DNA from: Nonlabens sp. Ci31
GTDB taxonomy: Bacteria; Bacteroidota; Bacteroidia; Flavobacteriales; Flavobacteriaceae
Direction: 5' to 3'
DNA: 64,000 nucleotides
NCBI RefSeq assembly: GCF_012974865.1
Contig: NZ_CP043633.1
Span: forward strand, 124,001 to 188,000
The position numbers were made by a program, and so were the translations under genes. The notes beneath the pieces were generated by a model. The model had not been told where the DNA came from and did no database searches. It saw nothing but the letters and a program-made list of their open reading frames with translations. Each line of letters opens with the position of its first letter. Position 1 is the stretch's first letter. Below, in pieces: positions 8,169 through 17,561 of the stretch.

Positions 8169-9122
8169 CTAATTAAAGAAGCTATCCACAAATTCCACTT
8201 TATTAAACACTTGAAGATCTTCCAATTGTTCTCCTACGCCTATGTAGCGTACTGGAATCTTAAACTGGTCAGAAATTCCTATCACGACACCACCTTTTGC
8301 GGTACCGTCTAATTTTGTGACTGCTAGACTGGTTACTTCGGTAGTTGCTGTAAACTGCTTAGCTTGCTCAAAGGCGTTTTGGCCTGTAGAACCGTCAAGT
8401 ACTAACATCACATCGTGAGGGGCATTGGGAATGATTTTTTGCATGACGCGCTTTACTTTAGAAAGCTCGTTCATCAGGTTAACTTTGTTATGTAGACGGC
8501 CTGCAGTATCGAGAAGAACAACATCTGCTTTTTGTGCGACAGCACTTTGTAAGGTATCGTAAGCGACGCTTGCAGGGTCACTTCCCATAGCTTGCTTTAC
8601 GATCTCTACACCTACTCGTTGTGCCCAGATATCCAATTGATCTACCGCAGCAGCTCTAAAGGTATCTCCAGCTCCTAAAACGACTTTTTTACCAGCTTTT
8701 TTAAGTTGGTAGGCCAATTTACCTATGGTAGTAGTCTTCCCTACTCCATTGACTCCTACAATCATGATGACATAAGGACCATCGGTTTCTGGAATGGTAA
8801 ACTCTGTTGCGTCCCCATGATTCACCTCACTCATCAATCCCGCAATTTCCTCACGTAAGATTTGATTCAGCTCTGAAGTGCCTAAGTATTTATCTTTTGC
8901 TACGCGATCTTCTATGCGATCGATGATCTTTACAGTGGTTGCAACACCCACATCACTAGAGATCAATACATCTTCCAGATCATCAAGTAGGTCAGCGTCT
9001 ACCGTAGATTTACCGGCTACGGCTTTTCCTAGTTTGTCAAAAAAGCTGGCTTTAGTTTGCTCCAGCCCTTTGTCTAGGGTTTCTTTTTTCTCTTTAGAAA
9101 ATATGTTTTTGAAAAAACTCAT
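8169..9122 (-). CDS. ftsY: Signal recognition particle receptor FtsY
   Basis: SRP-receptor GTPase that docks ribosome-nascent-chain complexes at the inner membrane. 317 residues: a short NG-type protein without the long acidic A domain, normal for Bacteroidota. The N helical bundle spans about 15-100. G1 is GVNGVGKT (123-130), DTFRAAAVDQL follows at 153-163, DTAGR is 205-209 and the specificity motif TKLD is 269-272. It follows rpmB, rpmG and the DUF4295 gene in the same direction, a conserved Bacteroidota order, but the terminator at 9356-9387 separates it from them. A TAnnTTTG box (TATTTTTG, 9142-9149) lies 20 bp upstream. Confidence 0.97.
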   Translation of the reverse strand: MSFFKNIFSKEKKETLDKGLEQTKASFFDKLGKAVAGKSTVDADLLDDLEDVLISSDVGVATTVKIIDRIEDRVAKDKYLGTSELNQILREEIAGLMSEVNHGDATEFTIPETDGPYVIMIVGVNGVGKTTTIGKLAYQLKKAGKKVVLGAGDTFRAAAVDQLDIWAQRVGVEIVKQAMGSDPASVAYDTLQSAVAQKADVVLLDTAGRLHNKVNLMNELSKVKRVMQKIIPNAPHDVMLVLDGSTGQNAFEQAKQFTATTEVTSLAVTKLDGTAKGGVVIGISDQFKIPVRYIGVGEQLEDLQVFNKVEFVDSFFN

Positions 9123-9141
9123 GGCTTATTTAGAATGAGTA

Positions 9142-9149
9142 CAAAAATA
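9142..9149 (-). promoter_or_regulatory. Putative ftsY -7 promoter box
   Basis: TATTTTTG on the minus strand matches TAnnTTTG, 20 bp from the ftsY ATG and downstream of the terminator that ends the ribosomal-protein transcript. No well-spaced -33 TTG found. Confidence 0.4.
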
Positions 9150-9355
9150 GGAAAGTAAATGGCAATAATGACTATAGTTGTGATTAAACAACAGGAGAAC
9201 ACATGCCAAAAGGTCCCGAACCAATTTGGAACAAGTTCGGTTATAAATACAGGGGTGATAAAACTTTATTTTCTAGCGCGACAAATCCTGCCATCAACAG
9301 CTTTTGTTGATGTGATTGTCACGATGGAAAACGTAGTTGCGATGCTGGAATTAAC

Positions 9356-9387
9356 AAAAAAAACCGTCCTATTTTCATAGGACGGTT
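9356..9387 (-). terminator. Rho-independent terminator after the rpmB-rpmG-DUF4295 transcript
   Basis: Inverted repeat AACCGTCCTAT / ATAGGACGGTT (9362-9372 and 9377-9387) with a 4-base loop. In the minus direction it is followed by a run of T, 20 bp after the DUF4295 stop codon. Confidence 0.9.
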
Positions 9388-9407
9388 CTGAACATTAATT
9401 AACCAAC

Positions 9408-9560
9408 TTATTTCTTATTCAAGAAATCGTTTACTAAATCTGGCGCCATAATAGCACTTACGAATGTATAAGCTCCTGATTTAGGAGACTTTACCATTTT
9501 GATTGCTTTTGTTAATCTTACATTTCCCGTTTGTAGGGATGCGATTGATTTCTTTGCCAT
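9408..9560 (-). CDS. DUF4295 small protein
   Basis: 50 residues, starting MAKKSIASLQTGNVRL and ending VNDFLNKK. This basic protein is encoded directly after rpmG in most Bacteroidota, which suggests a ribosome-associated role, but none has been demonstrated to my knowledge. It is 7 bp downstream of the rpmG stop, so it is co-transcribed, and is followed by a strong terminator. Confidence 0.9.
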   Translation of the reverse strand: MAKKSIASLQTGNVRLTKAIKMVKSPKSGAYTFVSAIMAPDLVNDFLNKK

Positions 9561-9567
9561 GTCTTAC

Positions 9568-9753
9568 TTATTTAATTTCTTTATGAACAGTCATACGCTT
9601 GAGAACCGGATTGAACTTCTTGAGCTCAAGACGATCTGGCGTGTTTTTCTTATTCTTTGTAGTGATGTAACGAGACATCCCTGGCATACCAGATTCTTTA
9701 TGCTCTGTACACTGAAGAATCACTTGTATTCTATTTCCTTTACTTTTTGCCAT
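9568..9753 (-). CDS. rpmG: 50S ribosomal protein L33
   Basis: 61 residues with the Bacteroidota-type L33 sequence ([14 protein letters not shown], then [16 protein letters not shown] and MTVHKEIK). The zinc-binding CxxC pairs of the longer form are absent; only one Cys remains, as is usual in this phylum. It lies between rpmB (20 bp upstream) and the DUF4295 gene in one operon. Confidence 0.96.
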   Translation of the reverse strand: MAKSKGNRIQVILQCTEHKESGMPGMSRYITTKNKKNTPDRLELKKFNPVLKRMTVHKEIK

Positions 9754-9773
9754 CTTATATAACTTTTATAAAA

Positions 9774-10013
9774 TTACTTAGTAAGAAAACCCTTAGCGCG
9801 GGCTTCTTTAATTACTTGAGTAATTCCTTTCTTATTGATGTTTTTTATTGCTCTAGCAGAAACTTTAAGGGTCACCCACTTATCTTCTTCCGGTAGATAG
9901 AATTTCTTCTTGAAAAGATTTACGTTAAATCTACGTTTAGTCTTATTCATAGCGAAGGAAACGTTATTTCCAGTCATCGCTGATTTTCCAGTAAGTTCAC
10001 AAACTCGAGACAT
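9774..10013 (-). CDS. rpmB: 50S ribosomal protein L28
   Basis: 79 residues. MSRVCELTGKSAMTGNNVSF at the N-terminus and KVSARAIKNINKKGI near the C-terminus are characteristic of L28. First gene of the rpmB-rpmG-DUF4295 operon; cinA lies 59 bp upstream on the same strand. Confidence 0.97.
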   Translation of the reverse strand: MSRVCELTGKSAMTGNNVSFAMNKTKRRFNVNLFKKKFYLPEEDKWVTLKVSARAIKNINKKGITQVIKEARAKGFLTK

Positions 10014-10072
10014 GATTATTGTTGTTTAAAATCGGAATGCAAAATAACGATATTTAATTCGATCTCACAAGT

Positions 10073-11329
10073 CTAAATTAGCTGCTTTTTTAATAATTCT
10101 TTTTGAAGCAATTCAAATGACTTATTTACTGTCTTTTGAATCACTCGTTCTCGATGATTTCCCATCATAAATTTCAATGCAAAACTTTTATGCTCCGTGG
10201 CTATACCTATGTAAACCGTTCCTACGGCAGCATCGCTATCTCCTCTTAATGGACCCGCATTTCCTGTAGTAGCTACTGCATAATCCGATTGGAATAGATT
10301 CTTGGCCGCTACCGCCATAGCTTCTGCCACTTCACCACTCACAACAGAATATTGCTCAATAAGCGATTGATCGATGCCTAATATTGCCACTTTTGAAGCT
10401 GTTGCATAGGTAATCGTACTTCCTTTAAAAAACTCTGAAGCTCCCGGAATCTCTGTAATTAAGTTGGCTATCTTCCCCCCCGTACAACTTTCTGCTGTGG
10501 CCAGTGTTTTATGTTGCTCCTTAAATAAACGACTTACCTGTTCTACTAAGCTTCCTTCATTGCTTTCACCAACTATAATATCTTCTATAAGGCTGTAAAG
10601 CATTTTGATCTGATCATCTACCTCTTTTTCAAGAAGTGCTTTATCTGTCCCGGTAGTTGATAAACGCAGTCTAACGGTTCCTAAACTAGGTAAATAAGCT
10701 AGTTTGATATGAACTGGCATGGCATCTTCCCATTGCTCTATTCTTGTTGCAATGGTGCTCTCGCCTTGACCAGCTGTTAATATGGTTCTGTGATGTATGT
10801 AAGGTAAATCTGGAAATTCTTGAATTCTAGGCAGCACACCACTTGACATGATTTCTTTCATTTCAAAAGGCACGCCTGGCATGGAAACAAAAATCACTTT
10901 ATGGTGCTCCAGCCACATTCCTGGTGCAGTTCCATAATCGTTTTTAAGGATCTCTGCTCTCGATGGAACCATAGCTTGTGCCTTATTCATGGATACCATA
11001 GGATCCTTGATGTACTTAGCAAATAATTGGGTCACATGATCCAATACTTCTTGATTAAGTACCAACTCATCATTTAAGTATTCACAAATAGTAGATTTGG
11101 TAATATCGTCTTTTGTAGGTCCTAATCCACCTGTGATAAGGACAATGTCTGATTGTGATTCCGCTTTCGCGAAAGCAGACAAAATATGAGCTCTATCGTC
11201 ACTTATAGAAATAATCTCGTACACATGAACTCCTATTTTATTGAGCTCTTGTGCCATCCATGCAGAATTAGTATCCACAATCTGACCTATGAGTATTTCA
11301 TCACCTATAGTAATTATGGTCGCTTTCAT
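10073..11329 (-). CDS. cinA: CinA-family protein (nicotinamide-nucleotide amidase)
   Basis: 418 residues with the two usual domains: an N-terminal MoCF_biosynth-like domain (about 1-170; TIGDEILIGQIVDTNS, then ITGGLGPTKDD) and a C-terminal PncC domain (about 255-415; TAESCTGGKIANLI and ATTGNAGP). Family members deamidate NMN or hydrolyse ADP-ribose in pyridine-nucleotide recycling. The iterated palindrome at 11163-11176 is read as AFAKA near residue 53, between the two halves of the N-terminal domain. The stop TAG abuts the Hpt gene start at 11330 in the same direction. Confidence 0.93.
   Translation of the reverse strand: MKATIITIGDEILIGQIVDTNSAWMAQELNKIGVHVYEIISISDDRAHILSAFAKAESQSDIVLITGGLGPTKDDITKSTICEYLNDELVLNQEVLDHVTQLFAKYIKDPMVSMNKAQAMVPSRAEILKNDYGTAPGMWLEHHKVIFVSMPGVPFEMKEIMSSGVLPRIQEFPDLPYIHHRTILTAGQGESTIATRIEQWEDAMPVHIKLAYLPSLGTVRLRLSTTGTDKALLEKEVDDQIKMLYSLIEDIIVGESNEGSLVEQVSRLFKEQHKTLATAESCTGGKIANLITEIPGASEFFKGSTITYATASKVAILGIDQSLIEQYSVVSGEVAEAMAVAAKNLFQSDYAVATTGNAGPLRGDSDAAVGTVYIGIATEHKSFALKFMMGNHRERVIQKTVNKSFELLQKELLKKQLI
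11163..11176. repeat. Iterated palindrome GCTTTCGCGAAAGC
   Basis: Perfect copy inside cinA, read as AFAKA. Confidence 0.95.
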
Positions 11330-11665
11330 TTAGAAATCTCTTTTAAGCTGAATCAGCGTTTCTTGAAGTTCTTGATATAAAAACTTAAAATTTTTATTGA
11401 TGTCCTTTGTTTCATCGCCTTTCCCCCAACTTTCTAATACCACTGCATTTAGGTGTCCTTGAAGTCCAAATAGTTCTAGGGAAGGCTTTATCTTATGAGC
11501 ATAGCGATGCACATTCTCTCGATCTTCTTCTTTTATAGCCAGTGCTAAATAATCAAGATCAACAGGCATTTCTTCTATAAAAGTGTCTACCATCAATTTT
11601 ATAAAATCAGGGTCATTATCAGACATTTCGATGATCTGAGATAAATCGTAGGTCACTTTTTTCAT
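11330..11665 (-). CDS. Histidine phosphotransfer (Hpt) domain protein
   Basis: 111 residues comprising a single four-helix Hpt domain. The phospho-acceptor is His57 in YAHKIKPSLELFG, the canonical HxxKxS pattern. Such proteins shuttle phosphate between hybrid histidine kinases and response regulators; no kinase or regulator is encoded nearby, so the partners are elsewhere. It overlaps the upstream FAH-family gene by 4 bp and abuts cinA, so it is translated from the same message. Confidence 0.88.
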   Translation of the reverse strand: MKKVTYDLSQIIEMSDNDPDFIKLMVDTFIEEMPVDLDYLALAIKEEDRENVHRYAHKIKPSLELFGLQGHLNAVVLESWGKGDETKDINKNFKFLYQELQETLIQLKRDF

Positions 11666-12276
11666 TTAACCCTTATTTCAAAGAGCTCTTTGCCGTGAAG
11701 CACCCCTTTTAGAAGATCGTTTTCTGATACTTTAGAAACTCCAGCAGGTGTTCCTGTGTAAATCAAGTCTCCTATTTTAAGGGTGAAGTATTGGGAAACA
11801 TAAGCGATGATCTCGTCTATCTTCCACAACATATGCGAGGTGTTGCCGTCTTGTTGTAAGACGCCATTTTTAAACAATTGAAAATCGAGATCGTCCATTT
11901 CTGGAAGCTCGCTTTTATGAATAAAGTCTCTGGAAATCACTGCTGCTCCGTCAAAGGCTTTTGCCTTTTCCCATGGCAATCCTTTTTCTTTGAGCTTTTG
12001 TTGTACATCTCTAGCTGTAAAATCTATCCCAAGGCCTATCTCGTCGTAATATTTATGGGCAAACTTCTTATCGATATGCTTACCGATGCGATTGATCTTT
12101 ACCACTACTTCCACTTCATGGTGTACATCCTCTGTCCATGGCGGAATAAAAAAGGGTTGCTTGTGTAAGAGTATGGCAGTATCTGGCTTTAGAAAAACTA
12201 CAGGCTCCTCAGGTCGCTCGTTTGCTAGCTCCTCTATATGATCTGTGTAATTCCTGCCTATGCAAATAATTTTCAT
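11662..12276 (-). CDS. Fumarylacetoacetate hydrolase (FAH) family protein
   Basis: 204 residues. IGRNYTDHIEEL at the N-terminus and VVFLKPDTAI identify the YcgM/FAHD1-like branch (acylpyruvate hydrolase or oxaloacetate decarboxylase type). The metal-binding Glu pair is in HHEVEVVVKI, with further conserved parts in GLGIDFTARDVQ and IYTGTPAGV. A divalent-metal enzyme cleaving a C-C bond of a 2-oxo acid is expected; the exact substrate is open. It sits 3 bp after guaB and overlaps the Hpt gene. Confidence 0.88.
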   Translation of the reverse strand: MKIICIGRNYTDHIEELANERPEEPVVFLKPDTAILLHKQPFFIPPWTEDVHHEVEVVVKINRIGKHIDKKFAHKYYDEIGLGIDFTARDVQQKLKEKGLPWEKAKAFDGAAVISRDFIHKSELPEMDDLDFQLFKNGVLQQDGNTSHMLWKIDEIIAYVSQYFTLKIGDLIYTGTPAGVSKVSENDLLKGVLHGKELFEIRVK

Positions 12277-12279
12277 AGT

Positions 12280-13752
12280 TTATCTACTGTAATTAGGAGC
12301 CTCTTTAGTAATGGTCACATCGTGAGGATGACTTTCCATCATTCCAGCAGCGGTGATTTTTATAAAACGGCCTGTTGCCTTTAGAGTTTCAATATCTTTT
12401 GCTCCACAATAGCCCATTCCTGCGCGTAAACCGCCTAAGAATTGGGTCATGCTTTCTACCAAATCTCCTTTGTAAGGCACGCGACCTACGATTCCTTCTG
12501 GTACTAATTTTTTAATATCGTCTTCCACATCTTGGAAATAACGGTCTTTAGAACCCTGTTGCATGGCTTCCACAGAGCCCATACCGCGATAGGATTTAAA
12601 TTTACGGCCTTCATATATAATAGTCTCTCCTGGAGACTCTGTCGTACCTGCCAGCATAGAACCTAGCATGACACAATCTGCTCCAGCGGCGATAGCTTTA
12701 GGAATATCTCCAGTATAACGTATTCCACCGTCAGCAATTACGGGAACTCCAGTTCCTTTTAACGCATGAGCTACTTCCATTATAGCGCTTAATTGTGGGA
12801 AACCTACTCCAGCGACTACACGAGTCGTACAAATAGAACCAGGACCTATTCCTACTTTTACTGCATCTGCTCCAGCGTCAGCTAGGTATTTTGCAGCCTC
12901 AGCAGTGGCTACATTTCCTACAACCACTTCCAGGTCTGGAAAGCTTGCTTTAACTAGTTTTAACACATCTACCACGCCTTTCGTATGACCATGGGCGGTG
13001 TCGATTACTACAGCATCTACTCCTGCAGCAACTAGCGCACGAGCTCTTTCTACCGCATCACCAGTAACACCTATAGCTGCCGCAACACGCAAGCGACCGT
13101 AAGTATCCTTGTTTGCGTTAGGTTGTAAGGTCAATTTTGTAATGTCTCTGAAAGTAATTAAGCCTTCTAGTTTGCCTTCATCGTCAACGACAAGCAGTTT
13201 TTCAATCTTATATTCTTGAAGAATAACCTCCGCTTGTTGGAGGGAGGTACCTGCTTTTGCTGTTACTAAGTCTTCTGAAGTCATTACCTCAGACACCAGT
13301 CTTGAATCGTCTTTTTCAAAACGCAAATCGCGATTGGTAATGATTCCTTTGATATAACCATCTGCATCAATGATAGGAATACCACCTATGCTGTGCTCTC
13401 TCATACTGGCCTTAGCATCTCCTATAGTAGCCGTTTCTGTCAAGGTTACTGGATCGATAATCATACCGCTTTCTGCACGTTTTACACGACGTACTTTTTG
13501 AGCTTGTGCCTCAATGGTCATATTCTTATGAAGAATACCTATACCACCTTCTTGCGCCATAGCGATAGCCATACGGCTTTCAGTAACCGTATCCATAGCT
13601 GCCGAAATTACGGGAGCGTTGAGTGTTATATTTCTTGTAAATTTAGTTTTGATACTTACTTCTCTAGGAAGCACCTCGCTGTAAGCAGGTACAAGAAGAA
13701 CATCGTCGTAGGTTAAACCTTCGCCTAAAAACTTGGATTCGTGGGATATCAT
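12280..13752 (-). CDS. guaB: Inosine-5'-monophosphate dehydrogenase
   Basis: Converts IMP to XMP with NAD, the committed step of GMP synthesis. About 490 residues from [20 protein letters not shown] (13752); the open frame to 13776 adds MHAIKFYC, which lies beyond the likely transcription start. Two CBS domains (about 95-205) interrupt the TIM barrel. The catalytic loop is [15 protein letters not shown] (nucleophilic Cys) and the flap holds [11 protein letters not shown] perfect 22-bp inverted repeat overlaps the start codon (13751-13772), with a TATCTTTG -7 box beyond it. Confidence 0.97.
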   Translation of the reverse strand: MISHESKFLGEGLTYDDVLLVPAYSEVLPREVSIKTKFTRNITLNAPVISAAMDTVTESRMAIAMAQEGGIGILHKNMTIEAQAQKVRRVKRAESGMIIDPVTLTETATIGDAKASMREHSIGGIPIIDADGYIKGIITNRDLRFEKDDSRLVSEVMTSEDLVTAKAGTSLQQAEVILQEYKIEKLLVVDDEGKLEGLITFRDITKLTLQPNANKDTYGRLRVAAAIGVTGDAVERARALVAAGVDAVVIDTAHGHTKGVVDVLKLVKASFPDLEVVVGNVATAEAAKYLADAGADAVKVGIGPGSICTTRVVAGVGFPQLSAIMEVAHALKGTGVPVIADGGIRYTGDIPKAIAAGADCVMLGSMLAGTTESPGETIIYEGRKFKSYRGMGSVEAMQQGSKDRYFQDVEDDIKKLVPEGIVGRVPYKGDLVESMTQFLGGLRAGMGYCGAKDIETLKATGRFIKITAAGMMESHPHDVTITKEAPNYSR

Positions 13753-13781
13753 GCAATAAAATTTTATTGCATGCAAAGATA
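13751..13781 (-). promoter_or_regulatory. guaB promoter with 22-bp palindrome over the start codon
   Basis: 13751-13772 is a perfect inverted repeat (ATGCAATAAAA / TTTTATTGCAT) whose left edge overlaps the guaB ATG. Immediately beyond it, 13774-13781 reads TATCTTTG on the minus strand, a -7 box. Transcription would then begin within the palindrome, placing it as an operator or as a hairpin at the mRNA 5' end. Confidence 0.6.
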
Positions 13782-14222
13782 CCTTTTTAATTCTTGTGCT
13801 GTATTTTTATCACTCTTAATTATTTACCAATGGTTTCTTTTAAATGGAACAACTTCCATAAAAGTTGATAAAATGGTCTTTATTCTCGCTATTTGCGATT
13901 TAACAGCCGGCTTTTCTGGGGAATAACTTCCAGATCAATTTTAAAAAATGTCCATACCAATAGATGGTATTTTACATCTTTGTACGGAATGCTACACAAA
14001 ACAAATCTCCATATTCAATAAGCCTTTTGTAACAAATAGTTTTATAAAATCAGACACAAAAGTTCTCTACTGCCGCCCAAACAGACATTAAAAAACACGG
14101 AGCCCAGCACGGAACTGCATTCAGTGCTTAAGCCCGCACCTCTCATATAAAATAGAACATCTTGATTTTATATTTTTATAGCAACACGATCCTGACTCCT
14201 TTTTAAGCCATGGAAGCAAACC
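13782..14222. other. Intergenic spacer without recognisable features
   Basis: About 440 bp between the divergent end of guaB control DNA and the lipoprotein gene. Short open frames here resemble no known protein; no hairpin with a T-run, RNA gene or repeat family was recognised. Confidence 0.5.
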
Positions 14223-16655
14223 TTACCATTTATAGATAATCACGTCATCGCCGTCTAAAGTAGCGAGGTATCGATTCTTAGATTGGGCTATCGCACTTTT
14301 GGTTTTCCCGTAAACTGGTAAGGAAGAAAGTATGTCTCCTTTTCTATCTAAGACATACACCTTGTTTTCTCCTGTTTCAATAAGATGGATAAAATCACCG
14401 CTAGAAAGACGAGTTACTTCAGCTGGTAAGTAGGTTCCATAAGGTAATTTTACCTCATAACTATTGATGCTTAGCTCGTTGTTGTTTTGAATCAATACCA
14501 TTTTGGAATTGGCTTTCAGGGCAGCATCACTTCGGTAAGTCTCCTTATAATTTACCGTCCCTTTTACTGGATCTAATTGCATCAACCTACCGTCTTCTGT
14601 TAGTGCTAAAGCTTTGTTTTTATTTAAATAGAGAGCTGTTTTTAGCTTTGGCTTTTCTTTGACATTGGTGCGCATAGAACCTGTTCTGCTCAATAATGCT
14701 ATGGAATTATCCGCTTTCGCGAAAGCGATATAATCCTTTATCCCTACTCTAAAGTGTTGCGGCTGGCTGGTAATGTCCTTTCCTTTTTTATATGTAAAAC
14801 CAGAAACCGTTTTCCCTTCTCTGTCCAGCATGATCAACTCATCGCCTTGGGTTACTAAAAATCGATATTCCCGTCTGTTATCATAATCAAAGACACTCAA
14901 AGGTTGTGTGATAGCATCTTTAAACCTTTTAGGATAGGCGTTCACATCTTTAGCATTTCTATCGATAAAATATACAGACTTATTAGTAGCGAAGGCCATT
15001 TGCTGGCGACCGTTCTTATAAGCATCAGTCACTTCTATTTCTCCAAGAATAGGCCCGTCTAAGTTTTTACTCCACCTTTTTTTTCCAAATTCAGAAAGCA
15101 TATGTAAGGTGAAGTCTTCATCCTGAAAAACTACATCATGTCTTTTATTCAAATGATTGGGGAATAAAAATGGCCCTGCGATGATCTTTTTAGGCGATTT
15201 ATAGGATCCTATTTGACTTACTTGCATCTTAGTACTTCTTCCCATTGCATAAGGAACCACCAGGTGGTAATGCGCATATTCATCTTCATGAACATACTGA
15301 CTGATTATTAATGGAAAATCATTTTCATCGAGCTTATTTATCACCTTCAGATCTTCTTGATCACTATTTTTTGCCAACTCTTTAACTTCTTTGACACTGG
15401 TAATTTTAAGAAGGCTACTGCTATTGCTCAATGCTTCTCTAGCATCGTTCCACCAAGGTTGCTCTGATAAAACAGTTTTGTTTTGGTAATTAGAAATAAA
15501 TTCTTCTGGTGCACTAGCGCTATTAGAACATATAAGGTGTTGATCTAAGACAGTGACAAATTTGTACTCCCTAGCTTGGACTAAAGGCCGTATAGCATGA
15601 GTCTTTATAGGGTTAGCCAATTCATAAATCAGGTGATCGCGATAGGTAAACTTTGCCACAGAAAGACTGTCTAGATTCATAAAAACGGCTTCGTATGGTT
15701 TTAAAGTAAATACCAGTGCATTTGTTTTCTCCAGCCTCACCTCACTCATTTCTTGTGTATTATCAAGAATCGCCATTAATTGGCTTCCCACTTTTACCTC
15801 ATTACTGTGGTATCTTTTCAAGTTATCTATCAACTGGGAGGGCTTTTGGTAGGTAACCGATTTTAGACTTCTAAAACTGAGGGGCACTACTTCTTGAATA
15901 TGATTCTCTGCAGCGTCTAAGTTATTGTATAAGTCGTGATCCATTTTTAGGCTGTCCTGATAGGTAATCACACCATCCAATTGAAAATAAGAACCTCCGG
16001 TACGAGCTTCTAGTTGATACCACTCGGCATGGTTTCCACTGTCACTGATATTATTACCTAAAAGGAATTGCTCCAACCACTTCTTTTCTGTCGCTTTTAT
16101 ATAAAAGGTACTGCCGCTTTTGGTTCGGTTATAAATATTTTGAAAACCATCGTCAAAAACATAATCAGATACATCTCTACGCACGATACTTTCTAATACC
16201 AATAAGGAAGAACTCGCTAGGTGTACTCCTTTGTGATTCAAGGAATAATAACTCCTCTTATTGATTTTATTTTTAATGATTTTTGCATCGTTATAAGTAA
16301 TTACAGAAGTAGTACTGGTGGAGTCTATAGTCTTTTTTAGAGGTGAAGTAATGAGTGTTATGACCACTTCATTTTTACCTTCTATACTCAAAGCGATAAG
16401 GGACTCCCCATTAGGATTGTAGTTTTTAAGAAAAGAACTGGCTTCCTTTATTTCTTTTATGCGAGAAAGCTCCGACAGTTTTTGAAACAATTCATTACTG
16501 CTAAAAAACTGATCCAGATCTTCTAAATTATCTATATGAACAATGATCTTAGCATCGGTAGGAATGCGGTTGATCAAATCGCTGTTGATCTCGCTATTTT
16601 CCTGACAAGATATACAGGTAAATACTATGATAATAAGGGCAATAAGATTGCGCAT
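14223..16655 (-). CDS. Large lipoprotein with a probable C-terminal beta-propeller
   Basis: About 810 residues from MRNLIALIIIVFTCISC (16655), which gives a typical lipoprotein signal; the open frame extends to 16721. The N-terminal half (with IPTDAKIIVHIDNLEDLDQF) looks like a DUF3352-type domain found in Bacteroidota lipoproteins. The C-terminal half has repeated blade-like segments (DYDNRREYRFLVTQGDELIM, KTALYLNKNKALALTEDGRL) suggesting a WD40/PQQ-like propeller. Function unknown. It directly follows rnhB on the same strand. The iterated palindrome at 14713-14726 is read AFAKA. Confidence 0.7.
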   Translation of the reverse strand: MRNLIALIIIVFTCISCQENSEINSDLINRIPTDAKIIVHIDNLEDLDQFFSSNELFQKLSELSRIKEIKEASSFLKNYNPNGESLIALSIEGKNEVVITLITSPLKKTIDSTSTTSVITYNDAKIIKNKINKRSYYSLNHKGVHLASSSLLVLESIVRRDVSDYVFDDGFQNIYNRTKSGSTFYIKATEKKWLEQFLLGNNISDSGNHAEWYQLEARTGGSYFQLDGVITYQDSLKMDHDLYNNLDAAENHIQEVVPLSFRSLKSVTYQKPSQLIDNLKRYHSNEVKVGSQLMAILDNTQEMSEVRLEKTNALVFTLKPYEAVFMNLDSLSVAKFTYRDHLIYELANPIKTHAIRPLVQAREYKFVTVLDQHLICSNSASAPEEFISNYQNKTVLSEQPWWNDAREALSNSSSLLKITSVKEVKELAKNSDQEDLKVINKLDENDFPLIISQYVHEDEYAHYHLVVPYAMGRSTKMQVSQIGSYKSPKKIIAGPFLFPNHLNKRHDVVFQDEDFTLHMLSEFGKKRWSKNLDGPILGEIEVTDAYKNGRQQMAFATNKSVYFIDRNAKDVNAYPKRFKDAITQPLSVFDYDNRREYRFLVTQGDELIMLDREGKTVSGFTYKKGKDITSQPQHFRVGIKDYIAFAKADNSIALLSRTGSMRTNVKEKPKLKTALYLNKNKALALTEDGRLMQLDPVKGTVNYKETYRSDAALKANSKMVLIQNNNELSINSYEVKLPYGTYLPAEVTRLSSGDFIHLIETGENKVYVLDRKGDILSSLPVYGKTKSAIAQSKNRYLATLDGDDVIIYKW
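14713..14726. repeat. Iterated palindrome GCTTTCGCGAAAGC
   Basis: Perfect copy inside the lipoprotein gene, read AFAKA. Confidence 0.95.
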
Positions 16656-16722
16656 GGAAGTCATTTTAATTAACACAAAAATAAATAGGATAATCCTTCT
16701 AAACGATAGAAATACCAACAAC

Positions 16723-17328
16723 TTATAAATCTAATGTCAACTGATCTGGGAGTAATTTAAAAGTCATGCGATGATAAGGTGTTGCACCGTGTTTTCTAAT
16801 CGCATCTCGGTGTTTTTTAGTAGGGTAACCTTGATTGCTTTCCCAGCTGTACTCTGGATGTTCTTGCGCGATGCGCGACATAAAATCATCTCTATAGGTT
16901 TTTGCAAGAACGGAAGCCGCTGCGATATGCAAATACTTTCCATCCCCTTTTATCACGGTAGTTGCAGGTATTTCTCTATAGGGATTAAACTTATTACCGT
17001 CTACAGCGATGTGCTCTGGACGCAGGATTAATCCGTCTATGGCCTGATGCATAGCTAGAATACTGGCTTGTAAAATATTGATCTCATCTATTTTCTCCAT
17101 CATCACATGTGACACATGGTAATCCAGTGCTTGCTCTTCGATCAAGATCCTGAGTTCATACCTACGCTTTCGGGAAAGCTTCTTACTATCATCTAATAAT
17201 TCAGATTCAAAATCCAGCGGTAAAATCACCGCAGCAGCAGTTACTGGTCCACAAAGACAGCCTCGACCAGCCTCATCTGTACCGCATTCTACTATTCCTT
17301 TATGAATTTGATTCCAAAGCATTTTCAA
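16723..17328 (-). CDS. rnhB: Ribonuclease HII
   Basis: Removes RNA from RNA-DNA hybrids and single ribonucleotides from DNA. About 200 residues. The DEAG acid motif is in CGTDEAGRGCLCGPV, a further catalytic Asp lies in AVDGNKFNP, and GDGKYLHIAAASVLAKTYRD is diagnostic of HII. Translation may begin at Met3 (17322) instead. A near-copy of the iterated palindrome, GCTTTCGGGAAAGC (17166-17179), is read in the third possible frame as LSRKR. Confidence 0.95.
   Translation of the reverse strand: MKMLWNQIHKGIVECGTDEAGRGCLCGPVTAAAVILPLDFESELLDDSKKLSRKRRYELRILIEEQALDYHVSHVMMEKIDEINILQASILAMHQAIDGLILRPEHIAVDGNKFNPYREIPATTVIKGDGKYLHIAAASVLAKTYRDDFMSRIAQEHPEYSWESNQGYPTKKHRDAIRKHGATPYHRMTFKLLPDQLTLDL
17166..17179. 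repeat. Degenerate iterated palindrome
   Basis: One mismatch from GCTTTCGCGAAAGC; inside rnhB and the only copy read as L-S-R-K. Confidence 0.6.
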
Positions 17329-17561
17329 AAGTACATAATAGCTGCAATTTAAAATCGTTTAAATCAAGATACCCATGATAAGCATCCCTTGAGGCATCTC
17401 AACTTGTTTCTTATTCGTTGTATGTTGTTATTTGTAATTTCCATAGCTAGGGCTATAAAAGTATTCACAGCTTCCTGAGTCAAAAAAGCAACTTCGTTTC
17501 TTATTCCTCCTTTTATGATTAAAATAGGTATTACTTTTGAACTCTGTTTGCCGTACTGTTT

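Noticed and set aside
9159..9380. 73-codon plus-strand open frame between ftsY and the DUF4295 gene
   Set aside because: It runs through the minus-strand terminator and has no recognisable sequence features.
13741..13926. 61-codon plus-strand open frame at the guaB promoter
   Set aside because: It begins inside guaB and crosses the palindrome and promoter; no family resemblance.
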